Assembly: GCF_011075055.1 (NCBI RefSeq)
Contig: NC_058138.1
Location: 20,930,928-20,994,927, forward strand
Length of the DNA: 64,000 nucleotides
Direction: 5' to 3'
From: Mangifera indica
Lineage: Eukaryota > Streptophyta > Magnoliopsida > Sapindales > Anacardiaceae
A program made the translations under genes and the position numbers. The notes under the pieces are model-generated. The model was not told the DNA's origin. It did no database searches and was given only the letters and a program-made list of their open reading frames with translations. Shown piece after piece: positions 47,916-59,607 of the stretch. Position 1 is the stretch's first letter; the number at the start of each line of letters is the position of its first letter.

Positions 47916-48861
47916 AACTCTACTGCAAATTTTCTTTACTGTAAAAGTTACATATTTATGTTATTTTTATTCAATTGTAGAATCATCTCAGATTCACAGC
48001 CATGTAGAATAATATGGGGTTTGCAGTTTGCTACTCATTTGGGCTTGTCCCATGCTTAATATTTGCACGTTACACTCACGAGATTTGTTGAGTTTCTTTC
48101 TTTACATCTTGTTCATAAAGGGTGAACTTTCTGTTTGTGTTCTAGTTCCCATTTTGCTTTTAAAAACCACGTTTTGATCAAATAAATAATGTCATTATAA
48201 ATTTACTGTTTGAAAATTTAATTGTAAAATTAAATGATAAATTAAACCCATCATATGACTTTCTTGTAAGATTTTAAAACTCGATTGAATCGATTAGTTT
48301 AATCAAGATAGTCCAATTAAAACTTTGTTTTTATACATTTTAAGAAAAACTCTGTTTTGGTTTATGCGAAAAAATGAAAATAAAAAAATTACTTTAAATT
48401 AAATATTAATCGTTAAATTAAATAAAAAATATAATATTATTTTTATATAATTTATCAATTATTCAATTTAACTGTGGATTGATTTGAATTGATATTTTCA
48501 TGAGATTAATATTTTGATATTCGATTTTTTTATTTATACGAAAAAAACATTCACCATATTTGCAGTTTAAAATTTTCTATAATGTTTTTAAAAATCTTAA
48601 TTTAATTAATTATATATTTCAAAGTAATTAGGCATATTTTTGTTTAAAAAAAAAAAAAACTTTATCAGTGAGTCAAAATACCAAGAGATCCTGAATAATA
48701 ATTGAATTTTAGGCAACCCCCAAAAGTGGTCATATTCCCATAAATCCCCCTCCCTAAGCGGCTCCTTACAATAAAATTATGCACAAACTAGTCGCTGTGT
48801 TTCTCTGCTCACGGCACAGCACAGCACTGAAGCTTCACTTTCGCTCCTGCTTGAATCAAAT
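47916..48861. other. Spacer between the DRIP2-like gene and prefoldin 4
   Basis: The first about 200 bases are probably 3' UTR. 48180-48660 is AT-rich without coding signal. 48720-48861 is GC-richer and likely the promoter and leader of the prefoldin gene. Confidence 0.5.
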
Positions 48862-50976
48862 ATGCAACAAGAACAGGTAATAAAAAAACCCTTCTGTTCT
48901 GTTCATTATTATGGATTTTCTTCAATTTCTTTTGTCAGGGAATCTAACAGTTTTAAATCTATTTTTTCAAAGGGTGGAAAATCTGACACGGAAGTGACAT
49001 GGGAAGATCAACAGAACATCAACAAATTCGGAAGATTAAACAACAGATTTCATGAGCTTGAAGACGAAATCAAGATCGCCAAGGTTTAGTCTCTTCTAAT
49101 TTCTTCTTGGTTTAGTTCACTTCTACTTCAAATCGTGGCTTTGGATCGTAAAGATGTAGTTTTTGTTGTGTCCTATTAGTGAGCTTTAAAATGGTGAATC
49201 CCAGTTCCAGTCTAAGTTATAATTGTTAGGCATGCGTTCAAAAAAGAGAAAAAGCCACAACTTGTTTTGATTTCATTTTAGGTATTCTTTGTGTGTGTGT
49301 GTGTACATATATATATTATTTACTTGTGTGTTTGGAAGTTTAGTGTATAAGGTTTATGTGGAGAAAGTTTTTCAGTGTGAAAATCAATGAGTTGGTAATA
49401 ATGAAACTGAGTTTGACTGTTTACTTAAAAATAATCTCGATTGAGAAGTTTGGTGGATGGAAGCTATCTGTCGATAATGATCTTGATTCACTAATTTTAA
49501 AATTTTACTCGAGTTTGGTTGAAATTTTTGGATAATATTTTAGGAGCTCAGTGATTCAATTGGCCCAAGATTTGTTCCTATTAGGTTTAGATGGAATTCT
49601 GAAAGATAATGGAAGAAAGAGATCACAGTTTTCTCTTTTCTCATTCCATGATGACGTGCAAACTACAAAATTACGTGGGCTAAGTATAATGCTGCGGTAA
49701 AGGGCATGGCAATGCCATGTTAAATATCTCTTTACTTGTGAACAAAATCAAGTAATTGTGGTTCTTTATGCTTTCTCTATGTATTTGTAGGAATTTAAGA
49801 GGCAAAAGTGGTTTGGTGTTAATGTAGGCATAAAAAAATTCTAGCGCAATCATTGCAACCTGGACTTGATAATTGATATCTTTACCTTTCACTGTATATT
49901 ACATGGCGTTGTTTATATACATTTCTGGGATATTAGCAAATTGAGCTATGTGAAGGATAGTTAATCAGCTTGAAGGTCTTAGTGATGTGATATGGAAGGT
50001 AGAGATGATATGTGGTAAAAAAGGTGTATTGGAGAAACTTTCACAGATAGCCAAACAGTTTTCTTGAGTTGATTCATGCATAATTATGTGTATGGACATG
50101 TAGCCCTAAGATCATATCTATATCTTGTTGATGTAATTCAAGTTATTTATTTAAAGATGCTGTTGCATTTTATAATGCTAGAAGCTAGCCCTGTTAAAGA
50201 TGGTGGTTATGAGTGCAGCCCATGTATGGGTATCAGTGGTTCTTTTGTATATGCCTAAAGTATGTGGTTGGGTGCTATCGAGTTTATAGCTGGTTACTTT
50301 TAGGTGTATGGTTTGTGTTGTCTAAATGAGTTTATTCTGATAAATAGAATTATTGGGGAAGAAATTCCACCAGCCGAAACCTCTTGCATAGTTTTCTGAG
50401 GGAGGAAATCATCATTTCCATTGTCTTTCTCCCATGTGAGCCTTAGTAATTGTCTAGACTCCCAATATGGCTTGTACGTATCAACTTCTGATATAGCATA
50501 TGCAGGAGTTTGCATATTGCCTCCATTTTAGAAATTTCTGCAATTTCTCAAAGTAGCTTTACAGGACATCTTTCTCAGCTAGACTTGAAAGTAACATATT
50601 TTGCATTCCTTTTGACTGTTTTTATCATATTCAGTATTTCTTTTGGCAACATTTGTTTGATGCTTATCAGTTTCTTGTTAGATTACTTTCTGACTTACCA
50701 GTGTTTTTGCTATAGGAAACAAATGAGAACCTGGAGGATGCAGGCAATGAATTGATTCTGACAGATGAAGAGATTGTTCGGTTCCAAATTGGAGAAGTCT
50801 TTGCCCATGTACCTAAGGAAGAAGTGGAGACCAGGATAGAAGAGATGAAAGAAGTGACTAGTAAGAACTTGGAAAAACTTGAGGAAGAGAAGGAATCTGT
50901 ACTTGCCCAAATGGCTGAGTTGAAGAAGATTCTATACGGGAAATTCAAGGACTCCATTAACCTAGAGGAGGATTAA
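48862..50976 (+). CDS. PFD4: Prefoldin subunit 4
   Basis: Beta-type subunit of the hexameric prefoldin co-chaperone, which hands nascent tubulin and actin to the CCT chaperonin. Exons 48862-48876, 48973-49083 and 50716-50976 give 128 aa. The conserved order is [56 protein letters not shown] and the C-terminal coiled coil ending [13 protein letters not shown]. Both helical arms flank the beta hairpin as in the family. The first coding exon is only 15 nt (MQQEQ). The first intron is 96 bp, a multiple of three, without an in-frame stop, so reading through it keeps the frame. The second intron (1.6 kb) contains a (TG)n tract near 49289-49305. Confidence 0.95.
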
Positions 50977-53057
50977 TAGGATATGAATTGCTATTTGCCC
51001 GTAATCCAGTTGCCTCTTTGCTTTGGTCTTTATATGATTTACCTTTCGTCAAGAAACTGACATACTTCAGTAGTTTGTATGGACATAATATTTGTAGACA
51101 TTTTGACAGTCCATTGATGTATGAATCCTAGTCCAGTGTTTTATCTTGAATTGATTTCTTTTGATAGTGGTTTATATCCCTGTAATTTTGATGCCCTGCA
51201 AACTTCATTACGCATGATATATGCGAGCATATTTTCAGAATGAATATTTTTATAGAACAAATATTTAGAATGTCTTCAAGCTACCACATTGTTGAACTCA
51301 TATTGCTGAAAACTGGATTGCAAGTTTTATTTTCCTGAAAAATGGTAATTGATATAACGCTTGTTACCCAGATGAGCACTTGAACCTTCTACCAATTATA
51401 CACCATTACTTAACATAAACCAGACACCAGCCTTCAGATCAACATCCAGATGATTGCTGACAGACACAGAAGCACAGCAAGACACGAGGCAGTCCCTCTA
51501 ATGGTAATAATTCACTAATAATAAGTTGCACTGAAGCTTAAATTTACCTTGCCCGAAAAGCTAGGAGAAAAAATTCTCAAATTTCAGAGGTTAAATAAAC
51601 TAGATACCAATATCAGATGAAATGAGAAAAAGAGATAGTAACTGCGACGGATCAATGGTTAGAAAGGAAATGGGGAATCCAGGCCAAATGTAAAGCTAAG
51701 GCCATATTATTCTTTAGGACTATCTCACTCAAGCAACTCAGATAGCAGAAGTTTGCCTTTATGCTTCTGGGTTTCTCAAATAAGCACATAACATTGAAGG
51801 AATGGTGGCAAAGATAGCTAGCGTGTTGTGGCTTCTGAGTAACCTTGCAGCTGAGATTTAAGCCTTCCTCACCCCACAGTTTAAAACAAACAAAATAAAT
51901 ATATGAGCACACAATAATCCAATAATCATCACAGGTCTCAATCAGGGCCATCTATTACTGCATTAACAAAAATTTATACAATGTGAAGTTTTTAAAGTAA
52001 TACACTAGGGTGCAATAATAGAAGAACACCTCATTGCCATATGCAGCAATGAATTGAGTTTAGACATTTGTTAGAAACCATGTTCCTAGGCTAATCATCA
52101 TCAAGTCACCACATTCTTTAATAAACATGGTTTGGCTAATTATGATCTAAATAAAAGCCAAAGTAATTTTCATTGATACTGAACTACCACTATAGTCAAT
52201 GATAAACTCAAGTTTATCTGAACTGACACAGTAAGTAAGCAAATGACAATAGCATGAAAATCATTGCATCAACTAATCACATATTCAACTTCATAAATGC
52301 CAAACATAAATTAAGCGAGGAACTGAATCTGATAGACTTCTGTAATTGGTTGGTCCCTTCAAATATAAAAGAAACATATAATGCTTTCAAATTCAAATTA
52401 CAACATAGAGTGGCAAATTAGCGATGGGACCTGCATGGCTAAAACAAATAAAATTTCCAAGTTAGTGACTGCAAGATAACATACATGACCTTCTTGATGC
52501 CAAAATACATCGAGAACTCAGATGATCTGCACAAATGCATTTCTGTCACCTCACAGCACAAGATTGATTTCATCTCCAGAAGTTTAAGACAATGCTGAAG
52601 CAGTGCAACCAAAATCAGCATCATGGATCCAAACAACATAAAACACAAGCTTCCTAAATAAATGATTGAACTTCCTATAGCCTCAAGCGTGTCAATTACC
52701 ATTTCAAACATCCCAATTAATCCGAATCAGAAACAAAAGTCGAAACAAATCAAAGTCGACCCTCCAACTTCACCTATTTAAACCAATAATACAGTAACAA
52801 GAACTCACAAGCACCAACAAAATTTCCGTTATCATCAATTGAAACAATTAGGTACAGGCCAAAACCACCAATCCTTCAAAAACTAATCAAGTAAGCAGAC
52901 CTGCGATATCTGTAACTCCAAAGGAACCCAATTTTGAACTCGATTCACTAATGACATTCAGGAATTTCTGCATTAAAAAAAAAAAAAACAAAAACAAAAG
53001 AAAACCAGAAACCTCCTCGCCCCCTTCAAATCAAACACAAATACACGCAAAACCCCA
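50977..53057. other. Intergenic region between prefoldin 4 and PRA1 (3' to 3')
   Basis: 2.1 kb between two converging genes. 3' UTR of the prefoldin gene at the left. No domain recognised in the open frames at 51652-51951 or 52439-52711. No repeat with clear ends was found. Confidence 0.5.
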
Positions 53058-53681
53058 TCAAATTCGTGTATAACCAGTCAACCTAACCGGCTGGCTTCCC
53101 ACAACCGAAACCAATCCACCTTCAACCGCACTCTCTTCATCCAAAAACAAATCACTCGTACTCCTAAAGCACGCATGAACACCTACCACCACAACCCCAA
53201 CAATCAAAGCCACCAACACGTTAAGCCCCACGTGAGTAAATACCAAAGCAAGAATCGTCACCAAACCCAAACCGCACAAAACAAGCCTATCATCTAACAC
53301 TTGATTAAAAACCACAACTGGATCGTCACGCGCGAAGTAAAAGAACAACCACGCAACAAACACGATTATGAAAACGATCATCGACACCGGGTGCCAAAGC
53401 AAGCTAACGAAGAGAATGAAGAGCATCACCATTGCGTAGTTCACGCGAAAGTTGTTGACGTTCCGCCTTATACGGGACATCGCGTCGTTGTAGCTTAAGG
53501 GTCGCGAGAAACTCGACAGATTGAAGAGTTCGCTCCATGGGCGGCGCGAGGAGGCAAGGGACTCCGTGCGAGAGAAGAAGGAGAGTCCGGTTGTGGGTGC
53601 GGTAGAGGTGGAGGTGGAGGTAGCACCAGCGCCGGCGGCGGCTGTTGTGGTGCCGTAACCATCGGGGGGTTTTAGAGACAT
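53058..53681 (-). CDS. PRA1 family protein (prenylated Rab acceptor), type B
   Basis: Membrane protein of the secretory pathway that interacts with prenylated Rab GTPases. Single exon, 207 aa. The ATG at 53681 (MSLKPPDGYG) is chosen because the frame upstream has no earlier ATG. The N-terminus is Thr/Ser/Ala-rich. The PRA1 domain then starts RPWSELFNLSSFSRPLSYND and includes AMSRIRRNVNNFRVNYA. Two hydrophobic hairpins follow (VMLFILFVSLLWHPVSMIVF with FIIVFVAWLFFYF, and LVLCGLGLVTILALVFTHVG with LNVLVALIVGVVVVGV), separated by the loop ARDDPVVVFNQVLDDR. Lack of introns is usual for plant PRA1 genes. The subgroup is inferred from the N-terminal style. Confidence 0.93.
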   Translation of the reverse strand: MSLKPPDGYGTTTAAAGAGATSTSTSTAPTTGLSFFSRTESLASSRRPWSELFNLSSFSRPLSYNDAMSRIRRNVNNFRVNYAMVMLFILFVSLLWHPVSMIVFIIVFVAWLFFYFARDDPVVVFNQVLDDRLVLCGLGLVTILALVFTHVGLNVLVALIVGVVVVGVHACFRSTSDLFLDEESAVEGGLVSVVGSQPVRLTGYTRI

Positions 53682-54454
53682 GGTTAGATCCAAAGATTTA
53701 GGGGGCGGGGCTGAATCTCTTTCTTCAGAAAGTGCTTTTATTTTGAAAAAAGTTGTAGGGAACTGAAAACCGTGTGCCCATTTTACAACTGTTTAAAGCT
53801 AAAATAAGAGAAAAGTTTTGTTATTTTACTCATAGGAACAGCTAATCACACTTAATTATTATAATAACATGATTATTATTATAAACATCATTCTAACTTT
53901 GAAGGCTTTTAGCTCATATCCTCAATCACAGAACCCAAATGACTTGAGAAATAAACGAGAAAAATCAGTAACGACTGAAAATTATAATGAAGATGAGGTT
54001 TGGAAGGCTCACCAATGGCATATATCTTTAACAAAATAAATACATCTTTTTGGGAAAGTTCACGGCAATGCCTTGCCATGCCTTGCCTTGCCTTGCCTTG
54101 CCTTGCCTGGGTAGCTGCATTGACAAATGCAAACCCAGCTTTCCCAACAACTATGCAACTTTGTATCCAACTTTCTTTCAAGATTTTAGTATTTGGGAAA
54201 AGAATAAGAGAGCAAAAATATGTGGGTCATGGAAATCTATCAAAATCACAAGCGATGCTGACAAAACTTTTGGACGTATACTATTCGTATGTCCTCTTCA
54301 ACATGGTTTGTGGCTTGCTATGAACACCCCTGCTGACTGATTCATTTCCAATGTTATGGCATCAAAACCAACGGTGAGCTCATAGGGAGAACTACAGCAC
54401 AATCTTAACATACAGGGTAATTTGGTCCCTTGTCTCTCTGCTTTGGAGAAGTTG
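53682..54454. other. Spacer between PRA1 and the TPR10-like pseudogene
   Basis: PRA1 promoter at the left. A CCTTG microsatellite is at 54081-54105. No coding signal. Confidence 0.5.
54071..54108. repeat. (CCTTG)n pentanucleotide microsatellite
   Basis: Five perfect CCTTG units at 54081-54105, with imperfect units on both sides. A five-base period does not fit coding sequence. Confidence 0.9.
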
Positions 54455-57400
54455 TTACTTCTTATCCGTACCATGAAACTTCTTTCCCTCTTCGACAGCT
54501 TCCCTGCAGCAACGGGAGGTCGAATAACTCAAGTTATTGTATGGAACAGTAAAATAAGGTTAATATTTTGTATAAACTCTGCCCCTAGTATGAAAACATA
54601 ATAAAATTTTGCCTATATGCAGCATAAATTTAGAGAATTTGATTGCCAAGATAACTCTAGAGCAACTAGAAAGAGATGAAACTTATGCAGCAAATCAACC
54701 AGCATATTGAAAAAAAATTTTAAAAAAACAAATAAGAAAATGTGTGTTCACAAACCTAAAAGCCTCAATAAGCTCCCCATTCTCAGGGGCAAGTGTCACA
54801 CCCTCATAAAAAGCATTGGCCGCTTCATCATATTTCTGGGAGAAGAACAATAAGAAAATGTTCAGAAAAAATAACGTTGATTTAGTGAAAAGGATGGCTA
54901 AATATTGAAGAAAAGTTGAAAGCATGGCTCCAATAACTGCAATGCTGCTCCCTCCCGATAGAAAGCATTTGCCCAGTCTGGTCTTAATGCTCTGCATGTT
55001 TTTGCATCAGCTAACGCCTTCTCAGCATGTAAAAGAAGAAGCCAACAAAGACTTCTTTTGGAGGGCAATGTAGCATCAGTAGGATCCGGATCCATAGCCT
55101 GTAAAACATCGTCAAACAAGTGCTTGATCAAAATTCGAATAGCTCTCTAATTATCTCCATGAAGCATTGCAAAGCAGAAACCCCATTTAAAATGTATTTG
55201 TGAATTTTCCAAGGCCAATACTTCCATTAAGATGCAGCCTCGCCTTCAAAATGTTTTCCCATTTAAAGCCTCGTTCACCTTCCTCCTAAGGCCAATTACC
55301 AAATACTACATAACAGCAAAAGCCAAGTTCATTACATATGGACAAGACCTCTAGCCTCTTGACTTCCAAATTTACTGGAAAAAGCCTCTAACTTGAATCT
55401 TTTAGTCACTCCAACCTCATGCAGAATTCCATGGATACAATATGCACAAAAGTTTAAGTAGGAAATGGGTATTTGATCATTCCATCGCAAGACGTAAGGG
55501 GAAATGAAGCAAACCCCACGCAAGTTCAAGACTGAATCCCATTTTGAGCTCTGGAAGGAGATTGGAGCAAGCATTATTAAGGTTCACACAAAAGAAAGTG
55601 GAGCCAAACGCCTCAAACAAACATGTTCTAACCCTATTTAATTTCAAGTTATCTCTGTTCATTTGAATTTAACTATAATCTATAATCCTACTCAAACACA
55701 GCAAAGAATTGATTATTTATCTTACAACAGCATGAGATTAAGTTATTACCCCAAACAAAACTTCACATATCATTGTTAAGATGTGCTTATTCCAAATTAA
55801 CGTGCACAAGGATCACCGTACGAACAGAGATTGATCAACCATCTTGTAGAGCAGCGCAACAGATAGTCCTTTCATTTGTTCTAAACTACCACATGCTGCA
55901 AGCTTAGAAACATTATACACAACTTATTGTCTACCATGTAATCATGTACCCTAGGTAGCACGGAAATGGAAACATGGAAATGCATTTTTAAAAAAAAGTT
56001 GAAAACGGAAATGTGGGGAAACATGTAAATATAAAAAATATAGGGTTTTTTTTTTTATAAATATGAAATTTTTATAAAAAATACAACAATTGATTTTTTC
56101 TAACCAATTTAAAATAACATATAAAAAAATAATTTCATACCAAAAATAAATTACAAATTCAAGTTCTTGAAACATGTACATATAAATTAAATCAATATTT
56201 ATATATTCATCTTTTAAAATGGAAAATAAACATGTATATAAATCAATATATTTTTATCAAAATGTAAATAAATTAATATAATAATTTAACATATATTTTA
56301 TAATAAAATAAAAATTTTAGAAAACTGACACACCTGAAAGACGCATGCATTGATAGAGAATTATAGTCTTGGAAATAGAGTATATATAATAAATTAATAT
56401 TTATTTTATAAAAAGAAATTAATTTTGGGAGTAGAGATGTATTAGATTAGAATCCATATAAAATAATTTGTATCATAAAAGGCAAGAAAAACACATACTT
56501 TTTTTCATCGAGTTTTCTTTCTTCCATCCACTGTTCGGAGAAGAAGAAGATGCCCAAGAGATTGACAACAAAGAAGAGAAGATAATCTAACGCATAGGAA
56601 ACTGTTTTTATTATTCACTTTCAGAATCTTTTTATGATACACTTTAAAAATCTTTTTATGCATAAGAAACTGTTTATATTAAAGAAACGCGTTTCTCTTT
56701 TATTTAAAATTACCAAAACGTTTTATACCAGTTTTGGGTCGTTTCGAAAACCAAAACGTTTTGGATCCACGGAAACGCATGTGCATTTCCGTGCTTCTTA
56801 GGTTGTACAAGAGAACTACAAAGATCTCCAACATGGCAAGTTAGAAAAGCTTCCAGGATAAACCCACGAAGTTAACAACATTGAATTCTTTTGTCTTGCC
56901 ACATGATATATACATATGATTTTTGCCTTTACAGAGCTTGGCTATAATCCACACATAGAAGACAGAACAACCAATAAATGTGGCCAGCAGGTCTATCATT
57001 AACATTTAACCTAATAAGCAACTTTTGTTGCTTTAAAATTCAACAACGAAAATCTGTATTTTTTTTCCGTTTCAATGATATAAAAAATCAACTAAGACAA
57101 ACAAACTTCGAATAGAAAAAGAAATTATAAGACCACTTAGATCTACAACCAGCCTTGTTTAAACCTTTCCTAAACAAAAATTTGTATTTGAAAAGAGAGA
57201 AGATGTGATATTGATTTGACCAACATTTGCCTTCATTTCCATAAGATTTGTACCTTCCTAAGAAGTCAGAGAACTATATTGGATCCTTTCCATGTAAAAC
57301 ATTTTAAATATATATATTCTTTACTTTTATGATTTCGAAAACACCCACCCACACAATCTCAGCAAAAGAAAAGCTTACCTATTCCAGCAGAATGACGCAA

Positions 57401-58101
57401 AGTCATGGCCCCTAAGTTACTGGGTATTGAAGGATTGGCACCATGCTCGAAAAGATATTTGACAGTTTCAGTATGTCCTTGACGGGCAGCATGAAGAATA
57501 GGAGTCTCACCTGCATATGAAAGTGTTAAATCATAATTGAAAGACTTTGATCAGAGACTATATGCCTTCTTTATTCATAACATTCATTATTGAAATTAAA
57601 TCCTCCCAACCTAAATGCACTAAATTTCCCAATTGTAAAAGAAAATTCTAAAGGGTTCATGCACAAAGAAGAAACAACATGAAGAAAATCATAACTATTG
57701 ACAACAAAACATTAATATGTACCATCTTCATCTCGTGTATTAACATCATGCTTCAATTCCTCCAATAGATACTTGCACACATCATTCTTGCCCTCTCTAG
57801 CCACAAAATGTAGTTGGTTGGCATCTTTTATATCAGCCACAGTTGTAGCCAACCCTTTCCCCTCATCATCGAGTCGCTGTGCAATCCCTTTCAGAACAAA
57901 ATGTAAACCCACAACATTTTTTCAGTAAAAAATCTAACTGCATCCATAAAAAAAAATTATATGGTCAAGTGCCCAATTCACCAAGTGAATATATCTTACT
58001 TAACTCTTGAGAAGAGCAAGATTCCTAGTTCGAGCAGCATTTAAAAAAAGCTGAACACTTTGCCTCACTACATTCAAAAGATAAACACCAGTGTCGATCA
58101 T
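54455..58101 (-). pseudogene. Ankyrin-TPR gene (TPR10-like), internally deleted
   Basis: Related to Arabidopsis TPR10 (At3g04710, from memory): N-terminal ankyrin repeats and C-terminal TPRs. Recognisable exon remnants on the minus strand are about 58101-58008 (RQSVQLFLNAARTRNLALLK), 57887-57723 (DDEGKGLATTVADIKDAN, CKYLLEEL), 57510-57379 (ETPILHAARQGHTETVKYLF), 55098 to about 54905 (RSLCWLLLLHAEKALADAKT, RPDWANAFYREGAALQLL), 54835-54756 (KYDEAANAFYEGVTLAPENG) and 54503-54455 (EAVEEGKKFHGTDKK then stop). The middle ankyrin repeats, the linker and the first TPR are missing. The 55098 exon has no usable donor, the first exon's donor is displaced behind a stop, and a hAT-like MITE lies in the gap. 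Outer exons stay well conserved, so decay may be recent. Confidence 0.85.
55957..56795. mobile_element. hAT-like MITE inside the TPR10-like pseudogene
   Basis: 839 bp with inverted ends AGCACGGAAATG (left) and, inverted, AGCACGGAAATG (right). Flanking 8-mers CCCTAGGT (55949-55956) and TCTTAGGT (56796-56803) agree at 6 of 8 positions, fitting an old 8-bp hAT-type duplication. The interior is AT-rich, with repeated gaaac/gtttc motifs near both ends. No transposase. Confidence 0.65.
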
Positions 58102-58517
58102 CAAACTCCTTTTTTACGGGTTTGTTCTCTTCTTCTTATGATATGTTGGTTTTATGACGAAGGAATGATGTAATGTACTTGTAAGGAAAGTGGTATCTGA
58201 GAAAAGATCAACATGATTGTATAAATTAATTTTTACAAACTACATTTAACAGTAATGTTTTTACATAACATTTACCTCAATCCTTGATTAATAAGGAAAG
58301 AGATCAAAATGGCTACAATCAATTGCAGATTGCTTTACTTAATTCCCACCTCAACACTAACACTGAAATTTTACATATTTTCAGGTCTCAAACAAGAGAC
58401 TTTAAACAAAAAGTAAATTAATTCCCAGGCCTCCATCATGATCAAAGAGATCCCGCGGCCTCCTCCTTCTGTGTTTTCTTCTCTCGTTCTTATTCTTTAT
58501 TCTCTGTACAAAACCAT
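58102..58517. other. Spacer between the TPR10-like remnant and DUF1685 gene
   Basis: About 400 bases holding the 3' UTR of the DUF1685 gene and any remaining promoter of the pseudogene. No coding signal. Confidence 0.5.
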
Positions 58518-59607
58518 TCATGGAATGTCACTTTGGGAGGATTGCATCACAGAACATGCCACTGCTTGTGCCCAATGTCTCAACTTCGTCTTCACCTGCT
58601 GAGGATTGTCCCCTGCAACAACCCAAAACTTCACCATTAACATATACAAATTTCAACCAGTAAGCTGTTGATGAGTTAGAGATGTTTGAAAATTTATCGA
58701 TATGGATTAACATTAATTATAATTTTAGTAACAATTTTTAAATAAATGAAGTAATTAATAAAAAAAACTCAATATATTTAAAAAGTTTATGATTTGGATA
58801 AACAATATTAATATAAATTTTCAGATTTATTAACTTTATATATATTACCTCAAGGATATGCTATTCCTAAACCAGACAATATATTTTTTACTATTAAAAA
58901 CTGATGTTCATAGAGGTTTTAAGATAGCAAACGAGTCATTTAAATCCAAATAATATTAACGATTTTACAAATTCAAACTGTATGATGACGTTTCAGATAT
59001 TACTATACAACTTTAGCGAATAAATTCAGTTTATATTGGATAAATATTACATGAGATGTTAAAGTTTTTTACCTGGGCTACAAATTTTCCAATCCGAGTC
59101 GCTCCTTGGACTACCGAATGAGGATGAACTACCGCCGAATGAGGAGGTGGAATGTTGGGCGCTCCGCGGGGTTGAGACTGGGCTGATAGAAAGCTGACGG
59201 TTGACAGCGAAATAAAGGTCCAAAGCCGGCAATGTGGGGGTTAATTGCTGACCCTCTTCTTCGTTGAATCCAAAACCAAGCTCGATGCATCCTTTCAATT
59301 CATTCAAGTCTTCATCGGTCAAGTACTGGTCCGGATCATTAGCGTCATGCGATTTTCGCCGCTCTTGCCGCAAAATCTGGCGCCGCCGCCTCTCCCATGC
59401 AATGTCACGCGGCGTTTCACGCATGGACAGCTGCTTCGACAACATCTTCTTGTTCTTCCACAACGTCGGAGCCAACGGCATCCGCTGCAACTCATCTACC
59501 TCCCTCGACTCCTGCACTACCGTCGGCGCTTCTAACGAAGATGAACAACACGTAGACGACGACGTCACACTTGCACGATTAATATCCTTCTGATTAATGT
59601 TATCCAT
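58518..59607 (-). CDS. DUF1685 family protein
   Basis: Plant protein of unknown biochemical role. Exons 59607-59073 and 58612-58518 (GT-AG) give 209 aa. The start is the first ATG of the open frame. The N-terminal third is Ser/Thr-rich (ASVTSSSTCCSSSLEAP). The conserved DUF1685 core includes DQYLTDEDLNELKGCIELGF and LPALDLYFAVNRQL, then a Ser-rich stretch with SP sites. The C-terminal block is WKICSPGDNPQQVKTKLRHW and AQAVACSVMQS, where the intron falls in the Gly codon. No signal peptide or membrane helix. A very basic segment (RRRRQILRQERRK) could act as a nuclear signal. Its place beside the TPR10-like and ANXUR-like genes agrees with Arabidopsis At3g04700 (from memory). Confidence 0.9.

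Noticed and set aside
52439..52711. Possible membrane protein upstream of PRA1's 3' end
   Set aside because: Hydrophobic 90-residue frame without homologues that I know; no coding support beyond its length.
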